Below, in pieces: positions 44,221 through 56,200 of a stretch of DNA of 64,000 nt. The notes beneath the pieces are model-generated. The model did not search any database and was not told the DNA's origin. It was given only the letters and a program-made list of their open reading frames with translations. The translations under genes and the position numbers were made by a program. The stretch comes from Candolleomyces eurysporus. Lineage: Eukaryota > Basidiomycota > Agaricomycetes > Agaricales > Psathyrellaceae. Numbering within the stretch: the first letter of the stretch is position 1; each line of letters opens with the position of its first letter. Location of the stretch: the NCBI GenBank assembly GCA_027579435.1, contig JANBPK010000781.1, positions 52,297-116,296 on the forward strand, given 5' to 3'.

Positions 44221-45543
44221 CGCACCTCGTCGATCCAAAGAGGATGATCAAATCGAGATTCTCTCCGTGTTGAAAAAGGCCGCCAGCAATCCCGATTTTC
44301 CCTTCCGTATCATCATCGCCAGTCGTCCCGAACACGCCATCAAGCGTTTTTTCGCCGATGTTGCAAAGTCCCTGACCAGGGAGCTGTTCCTCGATGGGAA
44401 GTATAACCCGGACGCCAATATGGCGCTGTTCCTCGAGAGCAAGTTTGCGAACATTCGACGTGAAAGACAGCTCCCGTCATCTTGGCCCAGAGAGGATGTA
44501 CGCCGAACCCTGATCGCCAACGCTTCCGGGCAGTTCATCTACGTTGCGACCGTTGGACGATTCATGGAAGTATCCGGCGGGGATCCCGACGAACTCTTGA
44601 AGCAGGTCTTACGGCTCCCCGGTTTCGAGGCCTCCACCAATGCACTCGCGCCTCTGGACGCGCTGTATGCCCATATTCTTAACTCCAGTCCGGATCCACC
44701 CCTCAGTATTCTCTGGCTCAATCTGATTTTTCGTGAAAGGTGCTTGGATGTAGAATCCAGCTTTTCAAACTCCGTACTAAGTTTCTCAGAAGAACGACCA
44801 TCAGCAACATTGGTTCGCCTATATCTGGAATCATATCCCGGCCAAACATCACATGCTTTCAGAAATCTCAACTCGCTGGTTTCCGTTCCTTCCGTGGAAG
44901 ATCACAACTCACCGTATCGCTTGTACCACAAGTCCCTGGTGGACTTTCTGCAGGAGAGATCCAGGTCTGGAACCCTGTACGTAGAGCCGAAGGTGGTGTT
45001 GGAACATCTTGTCGACCGTTACTTACACCTTTGGAAGAGTAGGTGCTGATCTGTCTCCTTTGGTACTGGGCTGAAGATATTTTGTAGGCAAAGGCCCAGA
45101 ACGCTCTCTAACCCCACAGGAAACGAAGATCTTCTTTGACAACTTCTTTTTGGGCAATATTGTTTCGAAAGTCTTTTTCGAGTCTGCCAAGGGGTTGAGT
45201 CGCCTGGACACAATCACTATGTCCTGTGATGTAGCCTGGTGGGTGCAGCATTATTTTGAAGCTAGACTTTCGGGGAGAATTTCTATCCTCCAGCTCTTTT
45301 GCAAAGTCCATGCAACGGTGAGTGCAATTGTCTGAGTCTTTGAATCCCTGGCAGGCTCAGACCTTTTCTTCGTAGTGTCATTGGTATACCCGATGCCGGC
45401 CAAGTTGCAGGCATGTCAGAAGTGGATTGATCAAGGCTTTAGGCAAGAGGGCCGACTGGAAGATCCCAAACAGGTGGCACCTACTACGCCACAGATTTTT
45501 TCACTTGGAAGCAGATGATGCAGGGTTTTGGTCTCTGTGGTAG

Positions 45544-46428
45544 TGGTTCCATTGTGTGCAGCTTGGGACCCCAGTCTCTACCGCGCCGGAATGGGCTCGC
45601 TGCGTCACTGCTGCGGCGCGACTTGTAAGCGATTCGATCGTCTGCCGCTCTCCGGTGCTTCCCTAACCAACCACGATATCCAGATGCCAACGAGGTGTGA
45701 CCTTGAAGGCCGGCTGTCCTTTTTACCGGCATGGTACTGTCTTTTGATGTTTGTCATGAATAGGCGGCTAGATACTGTGTGTACGATTTCGAGTACGATT
45801 TCGAGTAATATTGTGAACCCTTCGAACCCGTGTTTCGGGCTTCTTCCAAGCGTTATCGAGTCAGAACAAATCAGTCTGAAGCTTAATCACTACGGGCATA
45901 ATTCGTCATCTGTGGCAGTGATTCTGTGAAAATATGAAGAATCCTTTTTGATGATACGCACCAAATCAGCTAAGACATCCGCTCAAATTTCATTCGGGAA
46001 TAAGCCGGATTGCTGCGCAGGAAAAGAGCCGGGAAGATATTCTGAATCTTTTCGACAGAAAAGCCGAGGCGCCTCTCAGATGATATTTCCAGCGCAATCA
46101 AGGCCACAATGAGAACGCTTTTATGAATACTATCGCTGCTGCCTATCGGAAGGCAGTACTATTCAGCACCTCGCTTATTCTCGAGACTTAGTAAGACTTA
46201 ATGAGCAACACATGAGCAACACAAAGTTGCAGAATAACAATCATCCATCAATGCGATTACGGAGTTCACGAAACAAAAAAAACAAGAATTTCTACTGTCT
46301 ACGGATACAAAATGAATTCATACTGCAACATAAACGAAGCAGAGGCTAGTTCTGAGAGTGTACAGTTGGGAAATCCTCAAACGAGAACAGCGTCTGAAAC
46401 GGAGGTAATGTCAGACAAGCGGAATAGC
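45544..46428. other. Downstream of NLR3, end of the array
   Basis: Similarity to the sequence after NLR2 continues to about 45890, with CGATTTCGAGTA duplicated near 45785, and then stops. 45900-46428 shows no gene. Confidence 0.5.
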
Positions 46429-47016
46429 TCAAGCTTGAACACGTACTCTGTTGATGGGTAAAATGTGAGTGAGGCCCTCCTCTGCAAAATCTGTAACAGC
46501 GACGTGACACATGACATCGTCTAACGTTATTAATCGCATCATCTGCGGCGGTCCGCGACAAATGAAACCCCCAGCGTGGCCGTACCGGCGGAAATGATCC
46601 TGAGCTACATCGCCTAGCTGGTACTCCGCAATGAGGAGATACTTCGACGTTTTTTCCTCGCCGAAGGACGGCCGATGTCGGTGCAAAAATATCCTTTGAA
46701 TAACACCTGCCCGCTCCTCACCCTGATGTTGATATAGGATGGCACTATCCCGATAGCGCTGTGAGTTCCAGATGGCGTAAATATTGGTCTTGTGAGAAAT
46801 GGCCGTTAAGAACGTAACATTGGGCAGGATAATGGCATTCCTTTGCGATGGGTTTCTTTGAAGAAGTTCAGCAAGCAGCTCCATCTCCTGCAAGCTTAGT
46901 TCACCATCAGTTCCTTCGAGTAGTCGATGTCCCAAAGGATCATCATCCTCGTTGAACGGATCAAGAGCTTGGGCAAGACGGAATCCACGCAATGCCTCCC
47001 GTTGATGTCCTTTCAT
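46429..47016 (-). pseudogene. Tnp2-type transposon protein, C-terminal fragment
   Basis: A reverse-strand frame of 195 codons reads LLQRNPSQRNAIILPNVTFL, NIYAIWNSQRYRDSAILYQH, GVIQRIFLHRHRPSF, FRRYGHAGGFICRG, LITLDDVMCHVAVTDF and GLTHILPINRV before the stop. I recall this pattern (F-x-GRI-x-I-F, DPYR-x-FGFAGG, I-x-DV-x-HFA, VHVLPLDR) as the extreme C-terminus of Tnp2-like transposases of mushrooms. The frame is cut at 47020/47021 by the retrotransposon LTR, so the ATG at 47016 is only an internal Met. The rest of the gene should lie beyond the right edge of the window. Confidence 0.55.
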
Positions 47017-47020
47017 GCGG

Positions 47021-48308
47021 TGAAGTGATCGAGAACGGCGAGACTACTAAAACACACAACCTAACTCCTACACCAACTCTAAGTCGAGCCGTGCGAGATA
47101 AGCAGTATGTATAGACCTTTGTAGTCGTGCCGCACCAAATCGGGGGTGCGAGTATGGGGGGGTAGTGTAGAGTATTAAGAATTTACAGATTCTCTCTCTT
47201 GTGCACACTAATTCCAAGTAATCGAGGAGTACTCGATAATCACACAGTTAACCCTAAGGTTACTTCTTTATAGCTTTGATCTTTCCTTTAACTTAGTATC
47301 ACGCCGCGCGAGATAAAAGTCACAAATCCAGTCGATTGCAAACGCAAAGTAAACACAAAATAAAAACAGCAGTAATTCTCTGGGAAAAAAACTATGCTAA
47401 GAGAGTCCAATATATATACTATCTGGAGCCGCGCGATCACCGGAGCATGGTAAATAGGTGTACACGAGATTTATAAATAGAGAAAGTCCAGGCCCCAGCT
47501 AGAGAGAGAGATAGAGAGATAAAAAGAGGGTATTGGTTACGCCGAGGCGCCGCCGCGCCACTCCTGCGCTCGCGCTGTGACTATTAATAGATGCTGGTTG
47601 CCTTTTCTAGTATGCCGAGTGGGATGCCAAAGCTGATCGAGGGTGGTCGGTCTACGGTTATTCCAACCGCCGCCTTGGTATGCTTGTGCTCGAGCCGCGT
47701 GAGGAGGAGTCGGACCTCCGTCAATTGAGTACCGTTATCTTGGCAAAAGCCCTGGTGACCACTTTCCGGGTTATCTCTTCCTTGAATGACCTTCCTTTCA
47801 GAGTATACTGAGCTCCTTTCTCGTGCCGCGCCAGCCATCATGCTGTCTGATGTGCCGAAACCTTGCCGCATCGTCTCTTTATGTGCTTAGGGACTCGTCC
47901 CACTGCTCTAGCACTGAATGTACTCGATTAATGTGAGGCAGCGCGAGAGTTTAGGTTCCTTTAGTGCCTAGGAAAATATCTCTCTAGCTTTAGTAATGAA
48001 ACTGGGTTTTTCAGCTGCAGGGTAGGCCGTTTAATCTGAAGCGGCGCCAACCGGCTGACCTACTAAACCCTAATCTCGGGTATATGGCGGGCGCGCCTCT
48101 AAGTTAGCAGTCCTCGAGTAGACTCCAACTCTCGTGAACCCAAGAGTGATGCACTCTTTAATTATCCTTCGCGCCGCGCAAGTTATCTTAGTACTGGAAG
48201 GGTTTCTTAACATAGAGATTTAATAGACACGACCGTTTAGTTGAATAATGAACGATATATTCAATAAAGCTGGTATTTATTCGCGAAAATGCGAAAACGG
48301 TCGTATCA
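47021..48308 (-). repeat. 3' LTR (1288 bp, complete)
   Basis: On the forward strand it runs from TGAAGTGATCG to CGTATCA. The inner end is fixed by the polypurine tract at 48309-48316 and by the solo LTR at 4506, which starts TGATACGACCG. It contains an exact CTCGAGCCGC (47689) and other GCCGC-rich variants, and short frames such as 47584-47871 that are not accepted as genes. Confidence 0.85.
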
Positions 48309-48316
48309 TCTCCCCC
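48309..48316 (-). promoter_or_regulatory. Polypurine tract
   Basis: On the reverse strand GGGGGAGA directly precedes the TGATACG of the 3' LTR. It would prime plus-strand DNA synthesis. 48317-48862 is otherwise the upstream region of the antisense gene, with no second gene. Confidence 0.75.
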
Positions 48317-48862
48317 AAACCAGTCTTCGACTGTCCTCAGTCGCGGCGTATAGAGCAGCAGGCCTTCATTCCTTTGCCTTTAAGAAAACACAGCTCAGCC
48401 TTTGGCCCGACGCTTAGAGACCGAATCCCGTCGCGCCGCATCAATACGTCACTTCTTGTCTTTGTAGCGCACACGTCGGCCCGCACTCTTACTCGGTTCC
48501 GCCGTGTGAGAGAGTTCCCCAATAGCGACCCCGTCAGGCACGCGGAAGCAAACGGTGTCCGTCGATCATCCATCACTAATAGAGTGAGACGGCCTTCCCG
48601 CCCACTAGGGCGCTTATTCCTAGATTAAAGATCTGACTCTCAACAGAGGAGATATGTCAAAGAAGCCGCAGCAATAAAGATTTGTTTCGACTTCTCGGGC
48701 GGCGCGAAGCCTCCCGATCCCAATTTGGACAGTTTCCTTTTTCTTGACTTAAACTTTCTAAAGGCTCGAGTTCCTTGATATAAGTTGCCTTCGCTTTTCA
48801 ATGTCTTTTCTTCCTTTACTTTCCGCCTCTTCTCACCTCTGTCCTTCTCCTTCAGCTTCGCA

Positions 48863-51102
48863 ATGCCTCAAGAACGTGCAAGCAAGAAGTCCAAGGGCAA
48901 ACGCCCGGCTAGCTCATCGCCCGAGATGATTGATCTTCCCCCGGCGCAACACGTGGCGCCGCAGATCACTCTTCGTCGGTCCCGCGCTATACGCACCATA
49001 GTCGCTTTCCCGGACCTGGAAGACATAGCGAAAGGATTTGGACCCTACCTAAACCCTCACCTCGGGTTCGACCTCGACCAAGGCCTGTTAAACAGGCTCA
49101 TCGCGCTAATCCTGGCTGCTCGGCCCCGTCTAGTGAGTATCCCCTTTTTCTTGCTTATTCCCTGAAGATTCCCTTATGCTTCCTTTTCTTTAGCAAGCGG
49201 CCCTTTCCCACATAGATACCTGCCGAAACGCCGATCTAAACAGCTTGGCCATCCACATCTCATTCCTGTTCTGGAGGCTGCGCCGTGAAGCCTTCCAGGC
49301 CTACTTCGGGACCGAGGGCTGGCATTGGCTGCGAGATGAGGTACCGCTTGAGGCTTTCGCCGGCATGCAAACCTCGGGTGATCCGGAGCAAATGCCGCCT
49401 CCCACTCTCCCAAAGGTGATCATTCCAGGTGCCACGGGCGAGGAAGATGAGTCCTCCGAGGATGAAGAGCCTGCACCAAAGGAACAGAGCGCCTCTCAAC
49501 ACCTCGAGACTGCTGTCAACCCAGAGAGTGAAGATGCCCCGGTTCCAGGTGAGTTTTAAACTTATATTCTTTGCCTATCGCTTATATTCTTATTGGCTTT
49601 CCTATCTTTTTAAGCATCTTCGCTGGAAATGGAGCTCTTTCCACCGGGCGAGGAAGACGAAGGCCAGGAGCCGGCCGCCCCGAGGAGCACCACTCCCGTT
49701 GCACCGCCCCTTCCTCTGGCCGCCACCCCACCCGCTCGTCCAATGGCGACAAACCGGCCAACAACCGTCATCAGCCTACCCCACCTCCAACCACCGCCTG
49801 GTAGACGCCCTCGAGTAGCTCCTTCGCGCAAGAAAGCCCAAAAACATGAAGCCTTCCCTCACGTCGAGCCGCCGGGCGTACTACCAGTCTACGAAATGGG
49901 CCCCCTGTTCCTCCAGTCCAGTGCCCTGCGCGAGTTGACATTGCCACTCAACGCAGGCCTGGTTCCTTCCTGGGTAAGTACCTTTCTTTTCGTTACTTTA
50001 CTTTATCTTATTTTGCTTCTTTACTTTTTACTCAGGTTCGTCCTCCCTGCGGTCAGTGCGCCTCGCACGGCCTAATGTGTACGGGAGGCGACTTCCTTAA
50101 TCACATCCGGTGCGATCAGTGCGCGTCCCTCAAACAGACCTGCGGCTTCGACACCCGCATTCCTCGTTTCGCCTCGTCTCAACAGCTTGCGTTCGCAGGC
50201 GAAGCCTCCCCTGCAAGTGAGTTTTTGCCTTACTTTATATTCTCCTCTGCCGTTTTAACATTTTCTTTTCTTTTCTAGATATCTCTCAACTCGTCTCCGA
50301 CGTCCTGAATCTAAGAGCCATGGCGCAGATCGCTGCATCTCATGCCGAGGACCTGCAGAAAATGACGAAGGCCAAACTGGAAACGCTCTCCCTCGTACTG
50401 CAGAGGGTTTACTCTAGTGAGGGTGACGCCGGATTGAGCGGTTATGCCAGGAACGTCAGGGACCTCGAGGAAGTCCTCAAATTCGCCAAGGACATCCCCC
50501 TCGACACTCCCATGCGGTTCCCAGAGCGGCTTCACGCCACCATGCAGCAGGCCAGCGAAACGGAGTATCGCTGGCTCACCAACTACCAGCGCTCCATTTA
50601 CCACAATCCCCCTCGCGTCATGTCCGAGCCGTTCGAAGACCTGGAGAATACGAGNTTTTTATGCCGATGAGGAAGCGATGGAGGTCGAGGCTCCACAACA
50701 AGCTCAGCCTGCGCCAGCTCCTCTGCCTGCGCCAGCTCCCACCGCTGGCCCATCGACATTCCCCGGTTCCCTCGAAGTGCGTGCTTTCCTTATGATTAAT
50801 TCTTTTCGCAGCTAGCTTTCCTTACCTGTTGTAGACTCAGGCCGCTCCCAACGATCCTGCCGAATCATCAACGCAGTCTGCTAGCAACCCGACTGGCGAC
50901 ACCACTTCCACGGCTCCGGCGCTGGGCCAGATTCCGCAGAACATTCAGGTACGTGTCCGCCCTATTCCTTGCGAGGATCCACAGTAAATTAGTTACCCTG
51001 CTCAAGAACCAGGCCGACAGCCTTTACACGCTTCTAGCCCCTCACTTCCATCCTCTTCTCCATGAAGCTGCTGAACGTCGTCGCCGTGGTGAAGGAGCAT
51101 AG
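48863..51102 (+). CDS. Antisense gene A: Cys-motif protein, 621 aa
   Basis: Seven exons, 48863-49132, 49194-49548, 49615-49973, 50036-50216, 50279-50776, 50835-50948 and 51013-51102, join in one frame to 621 aa once the N at 50655 is dropped. The N-terminus is basic (MPQERASKKSKGKRP). A helical region (FPDLEDIAKGFGPYLN, LLNRLIALILAARPRL, FWRLRREAFQAYF) precedes an acidic linker and a Pro-rich linker. A six-cysteine motif spans exon 4 (PPCGQCASHGLMC ... CDQCASLKQTC), like a spaced Zn-cluster. A long helical segment (VRDLEEVLKFAKDIP) and a Pro/Ala tail ending EAAERRRRGEGA follow. I recall similar Cys-pair proteins as hypothetical proteins in mushrooms. Its intact frame argues for selection. It lies wholly inside the retrotransposon, opposite to gag-pol. 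Confidence 0.8.
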
Positions 51103-51710
51103 TTGGGTCGGGCGTCTTTCCTTTCTTCGGGGTTCAACACCCCTTTATCTTTATCATTCTTGTCGCAACTCATCATTCGGACTTTACCTGTTTTGAACTT
51201 TCTTTCCCTATATAACTTACTGGTACCAGTTATATAGTGTAGCAGTGTACCAGTTCCTTCAAAAAATTCATCAGCTTTCTTGTGTCTTTTATGAGTGTGA
51301 TCCTTCAAGAAATACCCTTAAGTCTTTTCTGAACTAAATTGAGAAGTCTTTATTGACCAAAAGATGAACTTTTTCAGTCAAGTTAGGGCATAGTCTCGCG
51401 CCGCCCCGTACTTTAGTAAGTACAAGGCAGCTNAAAACGCGNAAAAATTTCTTGAAGTCTCAGTTATGACGCAGTAAGCGGTGCCATCTCCCCCAAACCA
51501 AACTCTAAGCCGTCCCCGGCTTGAGATATATAGGAGAAATGAAACGGTAGTAGCCACGAACATGCCGTCATTAACTGGAGCGGCCTGAGACCTAGTCCCC
51601 GTTAAAAAGAGGGCCGCAGAGTCCCTGGCATTACACGCCGCTCCAGATCTAAACTCATCTCTTCCCATTTGTTATTACTTTACTTTCAGCAGTCTTCGAT
51701 CTTGTTCACC
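51103..51710. promoter_or_regulatory. Region between antisense genes A and B
   Basis: It contains the polypurine-tract-like match at 51485-51500 and two N bases in AT-rich sequence (51433, 51442). It probably holds the terminator of A and the promoter of B. No gene seen. Confidence 0.4.
51485..51500 (-). promoter_or_regulatory. Second copy of the polypurine-tract sequence
   Basis: CATCTCCCCCAAACCA (16 bp) is identical to 48307-48322, which spans the 3' LTR end and polypurine tract. It lies 211 bp before the ATG of antisense gene B. Confidence 0.55.
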
Positions 51711-53236
51711 ATGGCTTCCCAACCGATTATGAATCCCAGCAACATAGCCGACTTCTGGAAGGAACGCCTCAACGAGATAATTCCGAAATTCTTTCTTATG
51801 CCTTCAGTTCCAGTCCTTCACTCGATAAGCCAAAACTCCGCTCTCAACCAGCCCTTGGTAGAGCAAGCCGTGCGTTAATCTCATGTCTCTCAAGCCGCTT
51901 CACTTTTTGACCCTCATTTCAAACTAGGTTCATATCCTGACGCACACCCCGACCCTGCTCAGTAAACCGGACGTCGTCGGCCAGGCTATCCGCCAAGACA
52001 ACCACCTGAACGACATCCACTCAGCCGCTTCGATCCACTCCGTTAATAACCCTTTTCCGAAGGAACTGAGGGTCTCCCTCCAGCATTTAATCCGCGCCGG
52101 GATTAGGGATTGCGGTGACCAGGTTCGTGCCGTATCACTTTTTAGACCATTACCTTTATCTTATACTCCTGCTTAGCCGCTTCCGATATGGGCTCAGACC
52201 GGCCGAGAGCTTAGAGATACTTCTCGCAGCGGGGTTCGAGACCTCCCTCATACTATCCCGACTAAACGGAGCGTGCGTAACCTTTCGTGTCCCCCAAACC
52301 ACTGATACTGACTTGCGCTGTACCAGTATTCGACTTTGGGACAGCTTCCAAACACCCCCTTCAGGCTCCCAGCATCTACCAGTAACCCGCCGGAGTTTTG
52401 TCCTTATGGTGCGGCACCATATTCTTTCGTTCTTTCTTTAATCTTAGAGTTATTTTATTATAGGTTCTACCTTTGACACCGGCATATTTGCCGAAGAGTA
52501 CCAGCAGACGTCTGTCGCCATCGAGAGTGCTATAGGGGCGACTCACCCGGCGTTAGACCTTTTCTACCAGATGAACTGCCTCAAATCCAACATAGCCAGG
52601 ATCGACGGCAAAATTGAAGCTCTTTCTTTCTTACGCCGCACGAGCGTCATGCAACTCGTGTCCCCCCGTAACCGGTACGAAAGTGATTCGCACCTTCCCG
52701 ATCCTCCCGCTTCGCTTCCCGCCGTCCCTACTCCGACTCCGTCTCCTATGAAGAAGGCTCCCAAGGAAATTAAGGAGACCAAGGAGACTCCAAAGGAGCC
52801 GAAAGAGAAGAAACCGAAGCTCACGAAAGCCGAAGCTCCTCCCTCCAAGGTCATCGCCGAGGGATCTTCCAAAGCGAAGGCCAAGGAGACGGTTCCGAAG
52901 ACTAGGGCTAAAGCCGCTCGAGAAGCTTCAGAGACCAAGACCCGAGCCAAGACTCAGGCCGCTCCAGCTACCAAGACGACCAAAGGGAAAGGGAAGCAAC
53001 GTGCTGCTGCCAAACCAAAGGAAATCGTCGAGAAGAAGGAAATTGTCGAGGAGCCGGCTAAAGAACCAACTGTAGAGAAGAAGCAGGAGGTGGTCGAAGT
53101 GCCAGCCGAAGAAGAGGGCGAGGCTCTCTCCTGGGGCGATGAAGACATCGAAATGGAGGAGAATGGCGCCACGGGAGAAGAGGAACTCATGGAGGAGGAG
53201 GAGGAGATGGCGGAAGAGGAAGAGGGGTCCAACTAG
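51711..53236 (+). CDS. Antisense gene B: Lys/Glu-rich protein, 434 aa
   Basis: Five exons, 51711-51869, 51928-52122, 52177-52272, 52327-52408 and 52464-53236, give an exact 435-codon frame. The N-terminal half is globular (MASQPIMNPSNIADFWKERL, NEIIPKFFLMPSVPVL, VGQAIRQDNHLND, VSLQHLIRAGIRDCGDQ, YQMNCLKSNIARIDGKIEAL). The C-terminal half is a long charged tail: alternating Lys/Glu/Pro (KEIKETKETPKEPKEK) and then strongly acidic (EEELMEEEEEMAEEEE). No catalytic motif is seen. Its stop is 5 bp from the end of the convergent pol gene. Function unknown; such tails occur in chromatin-associated proteins. The antisense frames 52564-52950 and 52928-53329 are shadows. Confidence 0.75.
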
Positions 53237-53240
53237 GTAC

Positions 53241-56200
53241 TCATTCCTCATCACTATCGTTTCCCGTCTCCTTCGTCCTAAGCCGCGGCATTGATTTGAA
53301 GTTATAGTCAATGAAATCCTCGCTACCATCTTCTGTACCTTTTGCTAGTTCATGTATTGCTTCTTCACTTAAATCAAATCCTGTATGCTTGTCTTTTCCA
53401 ACCTTTATTGACTTTCTAGGATAGTAAGGTATAACTCGAAAGGCCCCTACCTTATTCTGATAAACCGAGCCATCAAGCTCAGCTAGAATGTAGGCGCCAC
53501 CTTTATTCCGAGTGACGACCACCATTGGTCCTAAGTAACGCGGCTTCATCTTCTTGTTAAGACTAGATTCCACCGCGGTGTTCCTCATAAGTACAAGGTC
53601 ACCCCGCTTGAAGTTCCAGTCCTTTATCGTAGCCTTGTTAGCTTTCGTATATTCTTCGACCCGTTTTCTCTTTTCTGCGTCAACTCTTTTCATGGCTTCC
53701 GCAACGTGAACCTGATGTTTTGCAAGCGCCTTAGCTCGCGCGGCAATCAAGTCTTCCGTTGTCATCAATCCGGTAGGCGGCTCGACCAACCAAGTTGCTT
53801 CTTGTATGTCGAGCGGTGTGACAGGTTCTGCACCAGTAAGCAGGAAAAATGGGGATCGACCCAATCTTTTTCGGACAGTAATACGGTCCGCCCACATAAC
53901 GTGGTCGAAAAACCAGAACCATTTACTGGCGTCGCCGCCAGTCGCCTTATACAGACTTTGTCGCACGTCCCAGTGGGGCCATTCGATTCGCCCATTCGCT
54001 TTAGAGTTGTAGCCAGAAATCGAGATCCCTGTAATACCGTATTTCTTCTTTAACCAGTCAACCGCTGCAATAAACGGTCCTCCGTTGTCAGTCACAATTT
54101 GCCTGAGGCAGCCCCATCTACAGATAATATCCGAGAAGAGCCAACCTCCAATGGCCGAGGCATTCTCGCGCCGTAAAGGTCGCCCTTCCATCCAGGAGGT
54201 CAGCGCGCATTGCCCATGTACGATATAGCCATGTCCGTTACTAGGCGGCGTCATGTGTAGGGTATCAATGTGCACCGTTTGGAAGATAGAGGGAGTTTCA
54301 GTCACCATGGGAGGGATTTTTACCAAGACCTTCTGTCGTTCTTGACAAAGATGACAGGTCTTGACATACATTTCCGCATCCCGCTCCAATTCCGGCCACC
54401 AGAAACGCTTGGATATAAAGGTTCGAGTAGCAAAATTGCCTCGATGTCCATTTGAATCATGCGCTCCCTTAAGGATCGACATTCGTCGGGCCGGCTCAAT
54501 GTAGAGTCTATGGTGCCCTTCACCATCTTCTCGCCTATACAGACGACCATCCTTAGATATGAAGAATTTGGTAGCAAATTGTTCAAAGCTTTTCCAATTC
54601 TTTTCTGAGATCTCACGCGGCTTCACAGCTGGCATGGTTAACCATGCTTGTACAAATGGTATCCATTCATCTAGTCCTTTTCCTTTGTTGGTTCTCCAGG
54701 AGTCAGGGTAATCCTCTACTTCTGACGCCGCCTCATCGTCTTTCTCAGAGGCCGCGTTAAGCAGAACATCCTTCAAGAGGGACAATACCTCATGCCGCTT
54801 CACGTCCTCTGCCTCAGTAAGGAAGGAACGATATACGCAATCCTCTCGAAAAGCGTCCTCGTCCTCCTCAACTCCTTGAAAGAGTAGAGCGCAGATGATA
54901 TCATGCGGTATTTCCTGGTAGTAACCTCCTCTAGTATCTATCTTGTCTTTAAATTCTTCAAAGTCCAGAGGATCTTCATCCTCTTCATATTTCTTAGTAT
55001 ATGTTATAGGGTCGGGCGGGTCACTATCCATGAATTCTTTGAACTCACGCCGCGGCGGATCTCCGGGCTGTGGTAAGCACCATGAAAGTCCGTCCGCGGG
55101 GAACGTCTTGCCCATTACATGGCTAAGTTCAAAATGAAACTTTCGGACGTTCTCTATCCACCGGTTGATAGTCGCGTTTGGTGCCGCTCCAGGGTTTTGT
55201 AACATTCCCTGGACGTACTTCGCGTCTGTTTCAACAACCAGAGGCCGCGCCATAATCAAAGTGTATTCATTCTCTTTGAGTGCCCTCATAATCCCATACA
55301 GTTCCCTCTTAGGCTGAGAATAATTCGCCTCTGTATCATTGAGGGACGTAGAACCGAACCTTATGTAGTGCCATTTATTCTTATCTTGTGGATCTTGCTG
55401 ACTGATGTACCATCCAACTGCCATATAGGAAGTATCCACGGAGAGACGCACAGGTGCCCCACTATGAACGTCAAGCGGCTTGAGGATGGGAGCATTTTCT
55501 ACCGCGTCCTTTAGATCTGCCATAGCCTTATCTTGTTCAGGACCCCATTCCCAAGAAACCGTTTTCCGGGTGAGTTTCTGAATAGGCTCGGCTCGCGCGG
55601 CGTAGTTAGGGATGAATACCCTAAACGTACCAACGGTTCCTAAGAAAGACCTTACGTCTGTGACGTCTCTACATGGTCCCCAGCGGGTGATAACACCAAC
55701 GCGGTCCGGAGTGGGCTTTCTTCCGTCATAAGAGACTAAGTGCCCTACTACAGTGACTTCCGGCCTGCATAAACAGGTCTTCTTTCCTGAGAAAGTGCCT
55801 CCGCAGTACTTCATTCTTTGAATAACACGGTTGACGTCCTGAATATGTTCCCAGACAAACCTTCTTATGCCTGGGTTTTCAGGTATAGTCTCATAACCAC
55901 CACCTGGTAACTCGTACCGCGTCACGGGTCCTTTAACGGGAACATCGTCCACAAAGGGTTCCGTGAACTTAGGGATTTTGGGCTGCAGGATAGCAGTAAC
56001 GTCTTCGTGGAAAATGGGTACAGAGTTCGTCCAACCCATGGGCAAAGTAACTAGTCTCATAGCACCGAACGGCGTCTGGAAAGTAGTCAGATCCCGAGAC
56101 CGTTCGTCGAGAATGCGTTCATCATAGCCAACATAAAGATCCATTGTCGTGCCGCACGAACGCCCGGCAAAACGACTAGCCAATTCCTCTGTGTTAGGAG

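Larger units (their letters stand above)
28766..45543 (+). pseudogene. NLR3: NACHT NLR interrupted by a 14.7 kb transposon
   Basis: Exon 1 is 28766-28877. Exon 2 begins at 28937, is cut at 29482 within the codons after Walker B (DEAQSN), and resumes at 44223 to 45038. Exons 3 and 4 are 45088-45317 and 45376-45543. Leaving out the element and one CG duplication gives 1872 bp, a single open frame of 623 codons plus stop with all splice sites conserved, so nothing else is wrong with this copy. P-loop GPAGSGKT and IIIDGLDECEA are intact. As it stands, only the N-terminal 220 or so residues can be made before element sequence supplies a stop near 29545. The insertion is therefore recent relative to decay of the array. 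Confidence 0.9.

Noticed and set aside
52564..53329. Reverse-strand Ser-rich and hydrophobic frames opposite gene B
   Set aside because: They mirror the Lys/Glu-rich repetitive codons of gene B and extend into the pol stop region.
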